A DNA stretch of 64,000 bases from Clostridium_AD sp050717635 (GTDB lineage Bacteria > Bacillota > Clostridia > Clostridiales > Clostridiaceae), in NCBI RefSeq assembly GCF_050717635.1, contig NZ_JBOITO010000039.1:124001-188000 (forward strand), read 5' to 3'. Positions 55,921 through 64,000 of the stretch are shown piece by piece. A model generated the notes under the pieces. It searched no databases, was not told where the DNA came from, and saw only the letters and a list, made by a program, of their open reading frames with translations. A program made the position numbers and the translations under genes. Each line of letters opens with the position of its first letter. The first letter of the stretch is position 1.

Positions 55921-57132
55921 ATGAATTTAATTGATTTAAGAGAATTTGAGTCTAAAATAGATAAAATAATTCCATTTGACGATACTGAATTTATTTTCAG
56001 CACTACAGAATGTGAAAAAGAAGATTACAAAAGGTATTTCTATAAATACAATATGAAGAATAAACATTTTTGCAGGATAAACAAAATAGGAATAGATACC
56101 TATGCAGATGTTTATTATAATAATTATATTTTAAATAATTGTATATATACCAATTCTTATAAGGTAAAGTATAATGGCACAGAAACATTTATGAGCAAAG
56201 TTAATCTTATAGATGGTAAAATAGATAAAATTTACTCTATAGAAAAGGATGTAACTTTTATTTTTATTTTTATTAGTGAAAGGTATTTACTTTTAAATAG
56301 TAGCAATTGTAATATAGATGAAGAACATTTTGATGTAAAAAAAGATATTCAAGGTGAGTATGATTATGCCATTCTATGCGATTTGAAAGAAAAAAAAGAA
56401 TATGAAATAAAAGATAAAAGAGTTGTTTTAGGTACTAGAGATTATTTTATATCTTATATTGTTGATAGTAAAATATATATAGTTTTTGAAGAAGCCTATA
56501 TGGAAGATTATGAACTTGAAGATATGTTTAAGGAAAGAATTAAGAAAGAAGACTTTTATAAAAGTGGATATAGAGAAAGTATTAATGTTATCCCCTTAGA
56601 TAAATTTGTTGAATCTGTACAGGAAGGGTGTGAGATAATTCCTTTCAATCAAATCCATAAGACAGAGATTACTTCATGGACAAGATACTTTGGCATGGAT
56701 GAAAAAAATATTTATTATAGAGTAAAGGATTTTGAGAGTAAGATTCAATATATATATTCAATTAATAAGAAAACTTTAGAAAAACAATTATTAAAATCTA
56801 TACAAATGGATAATAGTGAGTTATCATTTTTAAATTATTCTATATGGTATGATAAAGATAATAGAAAAATATACGAAACTAAAGTTATAGATGATAACAC
56901 AAAAGAGGTTAAAGAGATAATGCATGAAGATTTCACTTTTAAATATGACGGGATTAAAGAAGAATTTGAAGGACTAATTGAGAATCACCTTATAACAAGT
57001 TATTGGATAGAGGAAGATAATGGATATGATTATAAGAATTTTGTTAAGGTACAAGATACTAAAAGTGGGACTATAGATACTTATGAAGGAGTTTGTACAA
57101 TAATTAAAGATAATATAATATTATTTATATAG
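55921..57132 (+). CDS. Unknown 403-aa protein, possibly beta-propeller-like
   Basis: An acidic, tyrosine-rich protein behind AGGAGGG. Repeated strand-loop segments of about 40-50 residues (VYYNNYILNNC, RYLLLNSSNC, KNIYYRVKDFE, HLITSYWIEE) suggest a beta-propeller or repeated sheet, without enzymatic motifs or a signal peptide. It lies on the plus strand directly after the IS1595 remnant and ends just before a terminator-like hairpin and palindromic repeat. Function not recognised. Confidence 0.6.
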   Translation: MNLIDLREFESKIDKIIPFDDTEFIFSTTECEKEDYKRYFYKYNMKNKHFCRINKIGIDTYADVYYNNYILNNCIYTNSYKVKYNGTETFMSKVNLIDGKIDKIYSIEKDVTFIFIFISERYLLLNSSNCNIDEEHFDVKKDIQGEYDYAILCDLKEKKEYEIKDKRVVLGTRDYFISYIVDSKIYIVFEEAYMEDYELEDMFKERIKKEDFYKSGYRESINVIPLDKFVESVQEGCEIIPFNQIHKTEITSWTRYFGMDEKNIYYRVKDFESKIQYIYSINKKTLEKQLLKSIQMDNSELSFLNYSIWYDKDNRKIYETKVIDDNTKEVKEIMHEDFTFKYDGIKEEFEGLIENHLITSYWIEEDNGYDYKNFVKVQDTKSGTIDTYEGVCTIIKDNIILFI

Positions 57133-57149
57133 CTATGCATTTGAGGAAA

Positions 57150-57210
57150 AAGCTATCAAAATGTTTTTTACATTTTGATAGCTTAGGTGCCACCCACGTG
57201 GCACGTGGCA
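57150..57210. repeat. Hairpin plus palindrome composite repeat, copy 2
   Basis: Arms identical to those at 53272-53306, followed by AGGTGCCACCCACGTGGCAC. The hairpin can end transcription of the plus-strand gene at 55921-57132, or of minus-strand transcripts. Confidence 0.8.
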
Positions 57211-57226
57211 AAAGTATATTTTAAAC

Positions 57227-57349
57227 TTAATTTCCTTCTAACAATGCCTGTTCTAATTTACCTTGCATTTCAAATTTTATTAAATCTACTATATCTAGTA
57301 GTGCCTTACAATACATGCCTGTATTTTCATCTTCCCGAAGTTTATACAT
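57227..57349 (-). pseudogene. Short coding remnant
   Basis: A 40-codon frame (YKLREDENTGMYCKALLDIV, then LEQALLEGN) with a stop close upstream and no ribosome binding site; its stop lies 16 bp before the repeat. It is probably the end of a lost gene. Otherwise 57211-57493 holds nothing clear. Confidence 0.3.
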
Positions 57350-57493
57350 TTTCGAATTATATAACTTTTAACTTGTTATATACACTGCTCCCACTGATAC
57401 CCTTAATTCTTTTTACCGCTTCTATACCCCAAATTAAAAAGTATTGTCTATCATAACCATACTACACAACACATTCAAGAATACAAAATAATC

Positions 57494-58150
57494 TTAATCG
57501 TCTTCATCTCTACCTTCCGTGCAAAGCCCATCTAGACATCCATCATCCATAGCTGACCCTCTATTTTTATAAGGAACTGAACGTGCTCTACCCATTTTAT
57601 AAAATCCGCATGAATATGGTCCATAACAAAATGTCTCAAATCGGTATTTTTTTATATCTTTATCGAAATCCCATTGAATTTCAACATTAGCCATATTGGC
57701 CCAGATACATTTAAAACATTTTGTTTTCCACAAACTTTTACTTAATAATCTAGCACCTCTTTCTTCATACGTCTTCATTGTTGGAGGGACCATTATCCAT
57801 GGTGGTGTTATAATTTTAGGTTTCACGGTTGCTCTATTCAAAAGTTTTAAAGCACCAGCTTTATAATAATCAGCAAATTCTCTTTTTTCATATTTTTTTG
57901 TCCATGCTGTTCCCTCCATAACATCACCTACCTGAAATAAACCCTTTAACTGCTGCTTTTCTGAAATTGCAACTGTAAACTGTTTTTTAACTTCACTACT
58001 ATCTCCTACAATAAACAAATTGTATCCTAAGTAATAATGTGTCCGATTATGAGTAAGATATCTCCAGACTCTAGTTCTAGGTTGAATAGATACAATTTCC
58101 CCTTGCCAATTCACTTTTAATGAAGTACTTTCTAAAATATTCTTTATCAT
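57494..58150 (-). CDS. Unknown 218-aa protein with a cysteine-rich C-terminus
   Basis: The first 100 residues look like an OB- or beta-barrel-type fold (YYLGYNLFIVGD, LFQVGDVMEGTAW). The C-terminal half has a cysteine cluster (TKCFKCIWANMANVEIQW, FETFCYGPYSCGFYK, DGCLDGLC) that could bind zinc. I believe similar proteins exist in many Firmicutes but cannot name a function. The start is weakly supported. It lies directly downstream of the SEC-C pseudogene on the same strand. Confidence 0.6.
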   Translation of the reverse strand: MIKNILESTSLKVNWQGEIVSIQPRTRVWRYLTHNRTHYYLGYNLFIVGDSSEVKKQFTVAISEKQQLKGLFQVGDVMEGTAWTKKYEKREFADYYKAGALKLLNRATVKPKIITPPWIMVPPTMKTYEERGARLLSKSLWKTKCFKCIWANMANVEIQWDFDKDIKKYRFETFCYGPYSCGFYKMGRARSVPYKNRGSAMDDGCLDGLCTEGRDEDD

Positions 58151-58159
58151 TTGCTTTTT

Positions 58160-58473
58160 TCACTTCCCGCAACATTTTTTATATTTTTTACCACTACCGC
58201 AAGAACATTGCTCGTTTCTTCCTATTTTATTACTAAGGATATCAGAATCTTTTTCATCTTTGACTATACCCTGTGTTCTAGAACTATTTTCAGTTCTTAT
58301 ATTTAGGTTTATTTCTTCCAAACGTCTATCCAACTTCTAACGGCTTTATCATATTGATTATCAATTAAAAATTGATATCCACCTTGCATCTTTGCGTCAA
58401 ACTCTATAAAGTCCTCTGAAACTAGTTGCGGATTATTGTGAAAGTTTTTATTATTAATCCAGTTGTTTTTCAT
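58160..58473 (-). pseudogene. SEC-C motif protein with internal deletion
   Basis: It begins MKNNWINNKNF and FDAKMQGGYQFLIDNQYDKA, then after WIDVWKK the frame changes to RRLEEINLNIRTENS and ends IGRNEQCSCGSGKKYKKCCGK, a perfect SEC-C zinc motif. The central part of the family, about 100 residues, is missing. Pieces of the same SEC-C sequence recur at 53332-53375 and 61598-61637. Confidence 0.7.
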
Positions 58474-58569
58474 TGCTTACACTTTGCCTCCCTTTATAAA
58501 AAGTTTTCATTATCTTGAAGTTAGCGTGCTTTCGAGGCATATATACGAATTGATATGAGCTTCATACTA

Positions 58570-59649
58570 TTATTCCCTACTTTTAGTGTATTTTACCAGG
58601 TCATATAATCTTTTATTTTGATAAATTCGCTCCTTACCTATCTTTTCTGACACAAGAAAACCTTCTTTTTCTAAAGTCTGTAGATAGGTAACTGCTGTTC
58701 GTCTCGAAACTGATAAACCCTCCTCAATATATTTTATCTTTGTGTAAAATTCATAAAATAAAAGTTCTATAAGTTCCTTTGTGTATATCTTGGGAAGCTT
58801 TTCTTTAATCTCCGCAGTCATAGTTATAACCTCGTCATTTATTCTCTTAACCAGAGATAAGGTTTCTTCTGCAGTTTCCTCTATACCAGTCAAAATGTAA
58901 ACAATCCAATCTTCCCAGTTTTCATCGGTGCGAACTTCCTGTAGCAGCTTGTAATAAGCAGATTTATTTCTAATGATATAGCTACTCAAATAAAGTATTG
59001 GGCTATGTAGGAGTTCCATTAATACTAAGTACAAAATATTTATTATTCTACCTGTTCTTCCGTTGCCATCATAAAATGGATGAATGCTTTCAAATTGGTA
59101 ATGGATTACCGCAAGCTTAATAAGAGGATCAACTCCATCAAAATCTTCATTAATATATTTTTCAAGATTGCTCATCAAATCTAAAATTTCAACTTCACCG
59201 CTTGGAGGAGTGTATACAGTTTCACCTGTTGCTTCATTCAATAAAACTGTTCCAGGTAGTTTTCTGATTCCAGCACGATTATCTTCAATACACCCTTGAA
59301 TATCAACAATCATATTCGTAGTAAGCATTCCATTCTCTTTTACCTTTTTATAGCCAAGCCATAAAGCACTTCTGTATGAAACAACCTCCTTTGCGGCTGA
59401 ATTAATCATACTATTACCACTCATAGCTTTATATATATCATCGTGGGTAGTTACAATGTTTTCAATAGCAGAACTGTCCTTTGCTTCATTTATCGTTATA
59501 GCATTTATTAAAATATATTTATTTGGAATAGTATCCGCATAACCTTTTAACTCCGCAAGTGACCGGCTTGCTCTTGTTAGTGCCTTCAATACTGCCTTTG
59601 TTTCTAGATTCGCATTTGGCGGTAACATAGGTAATTTATATTTATTCAT
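58570..59649 (-). CDS. Fic-domain AMP-transferase with C-terminal winged helix
   Basis: A 359-aa protein. SSAIENIVTTHDDIY near residue 58 is the N-terminal inhibitory helix ((S/T)-x3-E-(G/N), class II Fic). The core motif HPFYDGNGRTGRI lies near 183, with all catalytic residues (His, Asp, Asn, two Arg). Residues 285-355 form a winged-helix DNA-binding domain (SVSRRTAVTYLQTLEKEGFL). Such proteins transfer AMP to targets when inhibition is relieved and may regulate their own gene. It is transcribed alone, upstream of the SEC-C pseudogene. Confidence 0.85.
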   Translation of the reverse strand: MNKYKLPMLPPNANLETKAVLKALTRASRSLAELKGYADTIPNKYILINAITINEAKDSSAIENIVTTHDDIYKAMSGNSMINSAAKEVVSYRSALWLGYKKVKENGMLTTNMIVDIQGCIEDNRAGIRKLPGTVLLNEATGETVYTPPSGEVEILDLMSNLEKYINEDFDGVDPLIKLAVIHYQFESIHPFYDGNGRTGRIINILYLVLMELLHSPILYLSSYIIRNKSAYYKLLQEVRTDENWEDWIVYILTGIEETAEETLSLVKRINDEVITMTAEIKEKLPKIYTKELIELLFYEFYTKIKYIEEGLSVSRRTAVTYLQTLEKEGFLVSEKIGKERIYQNKRLYDLVKYTKSRE

Positions 59650-59718
59650 TACACTCGCCTCCTCAATATAGGTAGTTTATCATATGTTTTTGCATACGTC
59701 AATGGAACACATGCAAAT

Positions 59719-59856
59719 TTACTTGTTTTTTTGCTTATATATTATTTTATCCATTTTTTGCGGATTCTTTCTGCTAACTCTTATTTCACGAATTTTTTCC
59801 AAAAGTTCATCAAAATAGTCTTTTCCAAAGGCTTTCCATTCTAACCATTTTATCAT
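59719..59856 (-). pseudogene. RhuM-family fragment
   Basis: A 45-codon frame MIKWLEWKAFGKDYFDELLE followed by KIREIRVSRKN resembles the RhuM (virulence/Fic-associated) family, in which a similar DYFDELLERIREIR stretch lies centrally. Both ends of the protein are missing. Confidence 0.45.
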
Positions 59857-59990
59857 TTAAAACAAATCCTTTAGTTATATATTCTGTAAATTCTCTACCA
59901 AGAATTCACGTACGATTGTATAAGGCATTAGTTTCAGTATCTTAATAAATAAATCAGTTAAGCATTTAATTAAATTCTTGCTAAATTTTA

Positions 59991-60032
59991 CAAGATTCTA
60001 GTTAAATTTAACTAAATTTAACTAGAATCTTG
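59991..60032. repeat. 42-bp near-perfect palindrome
   Basis: Two 19-bp arms (CAAGATTCTAGTTAAATTT and its complement) around AACT. There is no T-run, so it is not an obvious terminator. It lies between gene fragments. Confidence 0.7.
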
Positions 60033-60056
60033 CCATGCGAATATATGTTCGCATGG
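60033..60056. promoter_or_regulatory. Hairpin containing a LexA-box-like core
   Basis: CCATGCGAA and TTCGCATGG flank TATATG, and the centre CGAATATATGTTCG is one base from a GAAC-N4-GTTC type Gram-positive SOS box. It is adjacent to the 42-bp palindrome. No gene start is close enough to make regulation certain. Confidence 0.3.
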
Positions 60057-60116
60057 TGAATGTAGAGAAACCCCTCCATATGAACCAGAGGCACCTGTAT
60101 TGTCTATATTAGTAGC
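60056..60116 (-). pseudogene. Fragment of the AAA ATPase gene at 63045-63779
   Basis: It encodes ATNIDNTGASGSYGGVSLHS, nearly identical to residues around 118-137 of the intact ATPase, and nothing more. It joins directly to the 77-bp repeat. Confidence 0.75.
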
Positions 60117-60193
60117 AATGTAATTGGCTTTCAAGTAACACTCTTTTATTTTACACATATTATGTAGAAGGTCACAATACCTAAATAAAAAGT
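60117..60193. repeat. 77-bp direct repeat, copy 1 (partner 63924-64000)
   Basis: Almost identical to the last 77 bases of the window. It contains TTTACA, 17 bp, CACAAT on the plus strand, a possible promoter for the small gene that follows. Confidence 0.75.
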
Positions 60194-60213
60194 ATATAAA
60201 GGGGGTTTTATAA

Positions 60214-60462
60214 ATGAAAACAGACGAGGAGCGTGAGAAGTTAAGGCTGATAAAGCATTCTATTATTTTGAACATGTTACAACAACCATCTTGTTTTATA
60301 AATTTCAATAAAACATCCAAAAATCACTCAACAAACATCAAACCAGAAAGCATAAATGTTGAAAATAATTCAGAATCTATGATTCGTAATAGTGCTAAAT
60401 CCAGTATGGCGAAATTCCTTGTTATTTTAAAACTCTTACAACAACCACATTATATTGTATGA
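60214..60462 (+). CDS. Small unknown protein
   Basis: An 82-aa product behind AAAGGGGG. It has an internal echo (ILNMLQQPSCFI near the start and ILKLLQQPHYIV at the end) and a polar, Asn/Ser-rich middle. The repeated upstream region suggests a paralogue just beyond the right edge. Function unknown; it might be a truncated member of a longer family. Confidence 0.45.
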   Translation: MKTDEEREKLRLIKHSIILNMLQQPSCFINFNKTSKNHSTNIKPESINVENNSESMIRNSAKSSMAKFLVILKLLQQPHYIV

Positions 60463-60487
60463 AAATTGTACATTTATTTTTCGTAAA

Positions 60488-61477
60488 CTATAATAATAAT
60501 TGCCTAAGCCTTTGTATTTCTACTTTTCCCACAGCCTCACTTAGCTCATTACAAAGTCTTTCTATATACTCTCGTTTTGCTATAACAGAAATCCATTCTT
60601 TAGGAATACTATCATAACCATAATATAGCCCTGCAAGCCCTCCTGCAACTGCAGCAACAGTATCAGTATCCTCACCAAGATTCACAGCTAAAAGAACACA
60701 GTCCTTGTAGTTTTTTGTATTTAGCAAGCACCAAATAGCCGCTTCAAGTGTATCCACTACATACCCGCTACTTTTAATACTATTAATAGGCGTTTCGGAA
60801 AAGAACATATCACTTAGTCTATTATAATGATATAGTTCACCGGCAAACTCATCATGTCTTTTATAGTAATTAATTGCATTTTTAATACCCATTTCAACTC
60901 CGCTTAAAACATCCATGCTTCCTATTAACATATTTGCAACAGATATGTATATTCCACATGCAATTGTGCTTCGTTTATGTGCATGAGTAAGTGCTGAAAC
61001 TTCATGAATTATATTCATGGCATCATCATTTTCAGTGAACTCTTCTCCATAAATAGACCTAATATAAAATAAAGTCGGCAGAATCCTCATAAGCGACCCA
61101 TTTCCGTTATCATTTTCAGATAGCCCTCCACAATCCAAAGGAGCTTTTCCGCCTTCAAACCGTCTGAGCGCTTTTCTGGTTGCATTTCCTACATCGAAAA
61201 CCTCTCCATAGGGTGTGTATTCTCCACTATTAATCCACTTAATAAAATTAGTCATTATATCCTTATAATCAAGCCCCTTAGAAAGGCTATCAATAAGGCA
61301 CAATGTCATGCTTGTATCATCAGACCAGGTCCCTGCTTTCTGGTTATGGGTACCATAGGAACGCATGTAAGTCACGGGTTCTTTACTAAGCGTTTCTCTA
61401 TTTACAAATTCAACTGGCACACCTAAAGCATCAGCAACGCAAGCGCCCATTATTCCATTCAATAAGTTATTTTCCAT
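60488..61477 (-). CDS. ADP-ribosylglycohydrolase (DraG/ARH family)
   Basis: A 329-aa all-alpha enzyme. GIMGACVADALGVPVEFV at the start, WSDDTSMTLCLIDSL near residue 50 (metal-binding Thr/Asp pair), NGNGSLMRILPTLFY near 128, and LGEDTDTVAAVAGGLAGLYYG near 268 (second metal motif) are all conserved. It removes ADP-ribose from proteins or DNA, reversing ADP-ribosylation. It could counter toxin or phage ADP-ribosyltransferases; no such transferase is seen in the window. It is probably transcribed alone. Confidence 0.9.
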   Translation of the reverse strand: MENNLLNGIMGACVADALGVPVEFVNRETLSKEPVTYMRSYGTHNQKAGTWSDDTSMTLCLIDSLSKGLDYKDIMTNFIKWINSGEYTPYGEVFDVGNATRKALRRFEGGKAPLDCGGLSENDNGNGSLMRILPTLFYIRSIYGEEFTENDDAMNIIHEVSALTHAHKRSTIACGIYISVANMLIGSMDVLSGVEMGIKNAINYYKRHDEFAGELYHYNRLSDMFFSETPINSIKSSGYVVDTLEAAIWCLLNTKNYKDCVLLAVNLGEDTDTVAAVAGGLAGLYYGYDSIPKEWISVIAKREYIERLCNELSEAVGKVEIQRLRQLLL

Positions 61478-61574
61478 TTTATCACCTTCCTCTATTTAGT
61501 CCACCTAAGTGACATGTGCAACACTGATTATTTGACCTTTATCATTCTACACTTTAAACTTGAAAATATATCTT

Positions 61575-61637
61575 AGGTGCCACCCACGTGGCAAGTGGCA
61601 TTGCTCGTTTCTTCCTATTCCATCGCCCTTCTAATAA
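61575..61637. repeat. Palindromic repeat with a duplicated SEC-C tail
   Basis: AGGTGCCACCCACGTGGCAA followed by GTGGCATTGCTCGTTTCTTC. The join to the SEC-C piece is the same as at 53309-53375, so the two are duplicates of one event. Confidence 0.75.
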
Positions 61638-61672
61638 GCCAATATTATTATCGCATTATCTCAGAATAAAAG

Positions 61673-61712
61673 AAAAATGCACTTCTCTCCACAACAGCGG
61701 GAGTGCATTTTT
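61673..61712 (-). terminator. Terminator of the HipA-like gene
   Basis: AAAAATGCACT and AGTGCATTTTT pair, with a T-run on both sides, 5 bp past the stop codon at 61717. Confidence 0.75.
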
Positions 61713-61716
61713 ATTT

Positions 61717-62835
61717 TTACTTCAATAGTTCTTCATAATTGTTTTTAATTATTTTAAATACAACCTCACTAAATCCTGCCTCTGAGCTTAATGTGGGGAA
61801 ATCTTTTAATGTATCAGTTATAAGTCTTTTTATCCATTCTAAATCAATCTTAGGTACATCATAATTATACTCTTCTAATATTGGCTTATAATTATTTCTT
61901 GTAAATGATGTTGAATACCATGTATTTTCTAAACCGCTATTATTAAGAACTCCTGATAAGCCTAGATTATTATCAAAATTTGGTGCAAGTCCTACTGGCT
62001 CTCCATCTTTTCTTAATATTCCAAAGTTAAAGGTATGTCTATCTATGTTATAACACAAAGCATCCATAAATGTAATATTCAAAAAATCTTCTATATAACC
62101 AAGTTCTTTTAATATACTTATAGAATCATCTATTTCCCAATAATCCCGAACAAAGCTGAACATTGGCTCGAAGTCGACTTCGCAATTATTAGTAAAGTCT
62201 TTACACTTAACTAATGCACCATCTTCCATAGCTTCATATTTAACAGCATGAAATCCAAGGTTAATTGCAATATTTGCTATTAATACTTCCGCAAAATTCT
62301 CCTTATAAGTACCCTTTTTTATCATATACCAACATCCATCAATGAGCTTCCAGCACTTCTCAAAGCTTCCTATGTTGGTTAATTCAGGCGTTATATCTAC
62401 ATCTTTAAAGTTTATTTCTGTAGCATTGCCGTACAAAGCAACCGTATTTAGTCCATCCGATAACCTGCTTCTTACTTCATTATAAGTTACATCTTCATTT
62501 ATCCATTTTAGCCAATAGTTATCTGTAATACTTATAGCTCTAGCTTTAATAACTATTTCCTTAGGAACCTCTGATCTAACACTTAACCTACGCCTTACTT
62601 GCCTTGAATTTGTCCTAGTAGTGTCTATTACTCTAGTTTGTAGCCATACTTCTAATGATACAGCATTCTTATTCATCATTATTACTGGTAATAGATTATC
62701 ATCCAATGATTTTACAAACTCTGTGTCTTTTATTTCAGCTACTTGTTTGTCCTTATACATCAAATACCCAGTAAAATTATATTCTTCATGCTTTAAATAT
62801 TTATTTGCTAAGTTAATTAAATCTATTTTTCCCAT
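61717..62835 (-). CDS. HipA-like kinase-fold protein
   Basis: A 372-aa protein. The catalytic-loop-like FMDALCYNIDRHTFNFGILR near residue 260 and the metal-site-like LAPNFDNNLGL near 288 match the C-terminal part of HipA-type kinases. KLIDGCWYMIKKGTYKENFAE near 165 fits the nucleotide-binding lysine region. The N-terminal 130 residues (LQTRVIDTTRTNSRQVRRRL) differ from HipA. This family is widespread in Firmicutes and often annotated only as HipA-like. It stands alone here; no HTH partner is adjacent. Confidence 0.7.
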   Translation of the reverse strand: MGKIDLINLANKYLKHEEYNFTGYLMYKDKQVAEIKDTEFVKSLDDNLLPVIMMNKNAVSLEVWLQTRVIDTTRTNSRQVRRRLSVRSEVPKEIVIKARAISITDNYWLKWINEDVTYNEVRSRLSDGLNTVALYGNATEINFKDVDITPELTNIGSFEKCWKLIDGCWYMIKKGTYKENFAEVLIANIAINLGFHAVKYEAMEDGALVKCKDFTNNCEVDFEPMFSFVRDYWEIDDSISILKELGYIEDFLNITFMDALCYNIDRHTFNFGILRKDGEPVGLAPNFDNNLGLSGVLNNSGLENTWYSTSFTRNNYKPILEEYNYDVPKIDLEWIKRLITDTLKDFPTLSSEAGFSEVVFKIIKNNYEELLK

Positions 62836-63044
62836 ATAAATCCTCCATAATTGAGTGAATATTTTAATTCTCTTATATTGTAACCAAGCATTTCATTTTA
62901 AACATCCATCTCTATACTTACACGGGCTACAGTTTTCACTTTCTAAATCTGCTCTACCTGCTCGCATTTCATATTTTATCATCCTTCCATAAATGTTCAC
63001 GTCCCCCGAGGGTTTTTATGAGCGCAGCAAATTTGCTACTTTAT

Positions 63045-63779
63045 TTATTCTTCAAATAAAAGTGTTTTTAGCATTCTTTCTGGATTATCAAGAAATGCTT
63101 TTGTTATCTTATAATGCTGCGTATCCTTGTAATTAACTTCTTTTATGCCATCACTTAATTCATAAATTATTGAATCTGGGTAAGCCATTATTATAGGTGA
63201 ATGAGTAGCTATTATAAATTGAGAACCTTGCTTTATTAATTCATCCATAAAAACTAGCAAAGACATTTGTCTTGATGGTGACAATGCAGCTTCAGGTTCA
63301 TCTAAAATATATAAACCATGTCCACTAAATCTATTGCTAATAACCGATAGAAAAGATTCCCCATGAGATTGTGAATGTAGAGAAACCCCTCCATATGAAC
63401 CAGAGGCACCTGTATCGTCTATATTGGTAGCCATATTATAGAAGCTTTCTGCTCTTAAGAAAAAACCATCATTTGGTCTTTTAACTCCTTTAACTAATTT
63501 AAGATTTTCATGTAAATCTGAATGGGTATCATTTGTAGAAAAATTAAAATTTCTAGTTCCACCCTCTGGATTAAAACCATATGCTACCGCAATGCCTTCA
63601 AGTATTGTTGATTTACCAGTACCATTTTCTCCTACAATAAATGTTACACTCTTATGAAATTCCAATATATATAAATCCTTTATAGCTGGCACGCAGTATG
63701 GATATTCTGAAAATGATTGTATTCTTTCTCTACATAATTCAACATGTCTTAAGTATTGATTATATTTCACTGAGTTCAT
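63045..63779 (-). CDS. AAA/ABC-type ATPase (OLD-like, ATP-binding domain only)
   Basis: A 244-aa protein. FIVGENGTGKSTILEGIAVA near residue 32, SQSHGESFLSVI near 138 (signature), GLYILDEPEAALSPSRQ near 155 (Walker B) and IIATHSPIIMAYP near 190 (switch His) are complete. Typical of stand-alone cytosolic ATPases annotated as AAA family. No nuclease partner is seen within the window. A fragment of this gene lies at 60056-60116. Confidence 0.8.
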   Translation of the reverse strand: MNSVKYNQYLRHVELCRERIQSFSEYPYCVPAIKDLYILEFHKSVTFIVGENGTGKSTILEGIAVAYGFNPEGGTRNFNFSTNDTHSDLHENLKLVKGVKRPNDGFFLRAESFYNMATNIDDTGASGSYGGVSLHSQSHGESFLSVISNRFSGHGLYILDEPEAALSPSRQMSLLVFMDELIKQGSQFIIATHSPIIMAYPDSIIYELSDGIKEVNYKDTQHYKITKAFLDNPERMLKTLLFEE

Positions 63780-63923
63780 TTATCATTACCTATGACCTTT
63801 CCTTGTTCTCTTTGTAAAACTATATTTTTAGTATGTATATAAGCATACTTTCTTATATCTTATGATTATAATATAAGTCCATTATATCATAATCATACCA
63901 CACAACAAATTTAAATTGTAAAA

Positions 63924-64000
63924 TAATGTAATTAAGTTTCAAGTAACACTCTTTTATTTTACACATATTATGTAGAAGGTCACAATACCTAAATAAAAAG
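63924..64000. repeat. 77-bp direct repeat, copy 2, at the window end
   Basis: Matches 60117-60193 with a few differences at the first bases. It presumably continues past the edge toward another copy of the small gene. The stretch 63780-63923 shows no gene. Confidence 0.75.

Noticed and set aside
60018..60320. A 100-codon minus-strand frame covering the ATPase fragment
   Set aside because: It reads through the repeat and hairpins, runs opposite to the better-supported small gene, and only the ATPase fragment within it is real.
1..64000. CRISPR array or cas genes
   Set aside because: No regularly spaced repeats; the recurring palindromes are kilobases apart.

Overview
The window is very AT-rich, with strong AGGAGG-type ribosome binding sites, TTGATA/TATAAT promoters and Firmicute protein families. 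It most likely comes from a Clostridium (C. botulinum / C. sporogenes-like; this is inference). It looks like a chromosomal defence island in active turnover. Nearly all genes lie on the minus strand. I see no rRNA, tRNA, CRISPR array or core metabolic operon.

Layout. (1) 0-15.7 kb: one intact two-gene McrBC-like (type IV restriction) locus at 11.6-15.7 kb and decayed relatives at 5.6-9.2 kb, 2.65-3.4 kb and the left edge. The copies are separated by unrelated cargo: a HipA-like kinase with a separate HipA-N-like partner (9.4-11.5 kb), a Septu pair ptuA/ptuB with a stop codon in ptuB (3.5-5.3 kb), and an Xre / ImmA-IrrE / PIN toxin-antitoxin-like operon (0.5-2.3 kb). (2) 16-18.4 kb: an ASCH protein, a GNAT fused to a PUA-like domain, and a membrane-anchored unknown. 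(3) 18.5-33 kb: a compact operon encoding a DruH-like giant protein, a DruE-like DUF1998 helicase, a UvrD-type helicase with a RelE-like N-terminus, a GmrSD-type DUF262/DUF1524 protein, a small protein and an EVE-domain protein, followed by a broken orphan jetD. (4) 33.3-40 kb: a MazG-like gene, a PLD-SF2 helicase, an Nmad3 protein, and an 821-aa protein fusing a UvrD helicase, a type I R-like nuclease fold and a LexA-type (S24) self-cleaving protease. (5) 41-48.3 kb: a candidate SNF2 helicase / PLD nuclease / unknown-protein system, with the PLD gene split by a one-base frameshift. (6) 48.3-64 kb: an intact IS4-family element and many pseudogenes (uracil-DNA glycosylase, FtsZ-like, a second helicase-nuclease-S24 copy, an IS1595-type transposase, SEC-C and RhuM fragments). 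Between them lie an Rpn/YhgA-like nuclease, a Fic protein, an ADP-ribosylglycohydrolase, a HipA-like kinase and an AAA ATPase. A dispersed GCCACCCACGTGGC palindromic repeat occurs only in this part.

How the genes fit together. Most modules recognise modified or foreign DNA (McrBC-like, GmrSD-like, EVE, ASCH, Nmad3), translocate and cut DNA (Druantia-like, SNF2-PLD, UvrD-nuclease), or act as abortive/toxin systems (Septu, HipA, PIN, Fic). The most unusual gene is the helicase-nuclease-S24 peptidase fusion. It suggests an effector controlled by DNA-damage-triggered self-cleavage. Several genes carry a single in-frame stop followed by a still-open frame, which points to recent inactivation.
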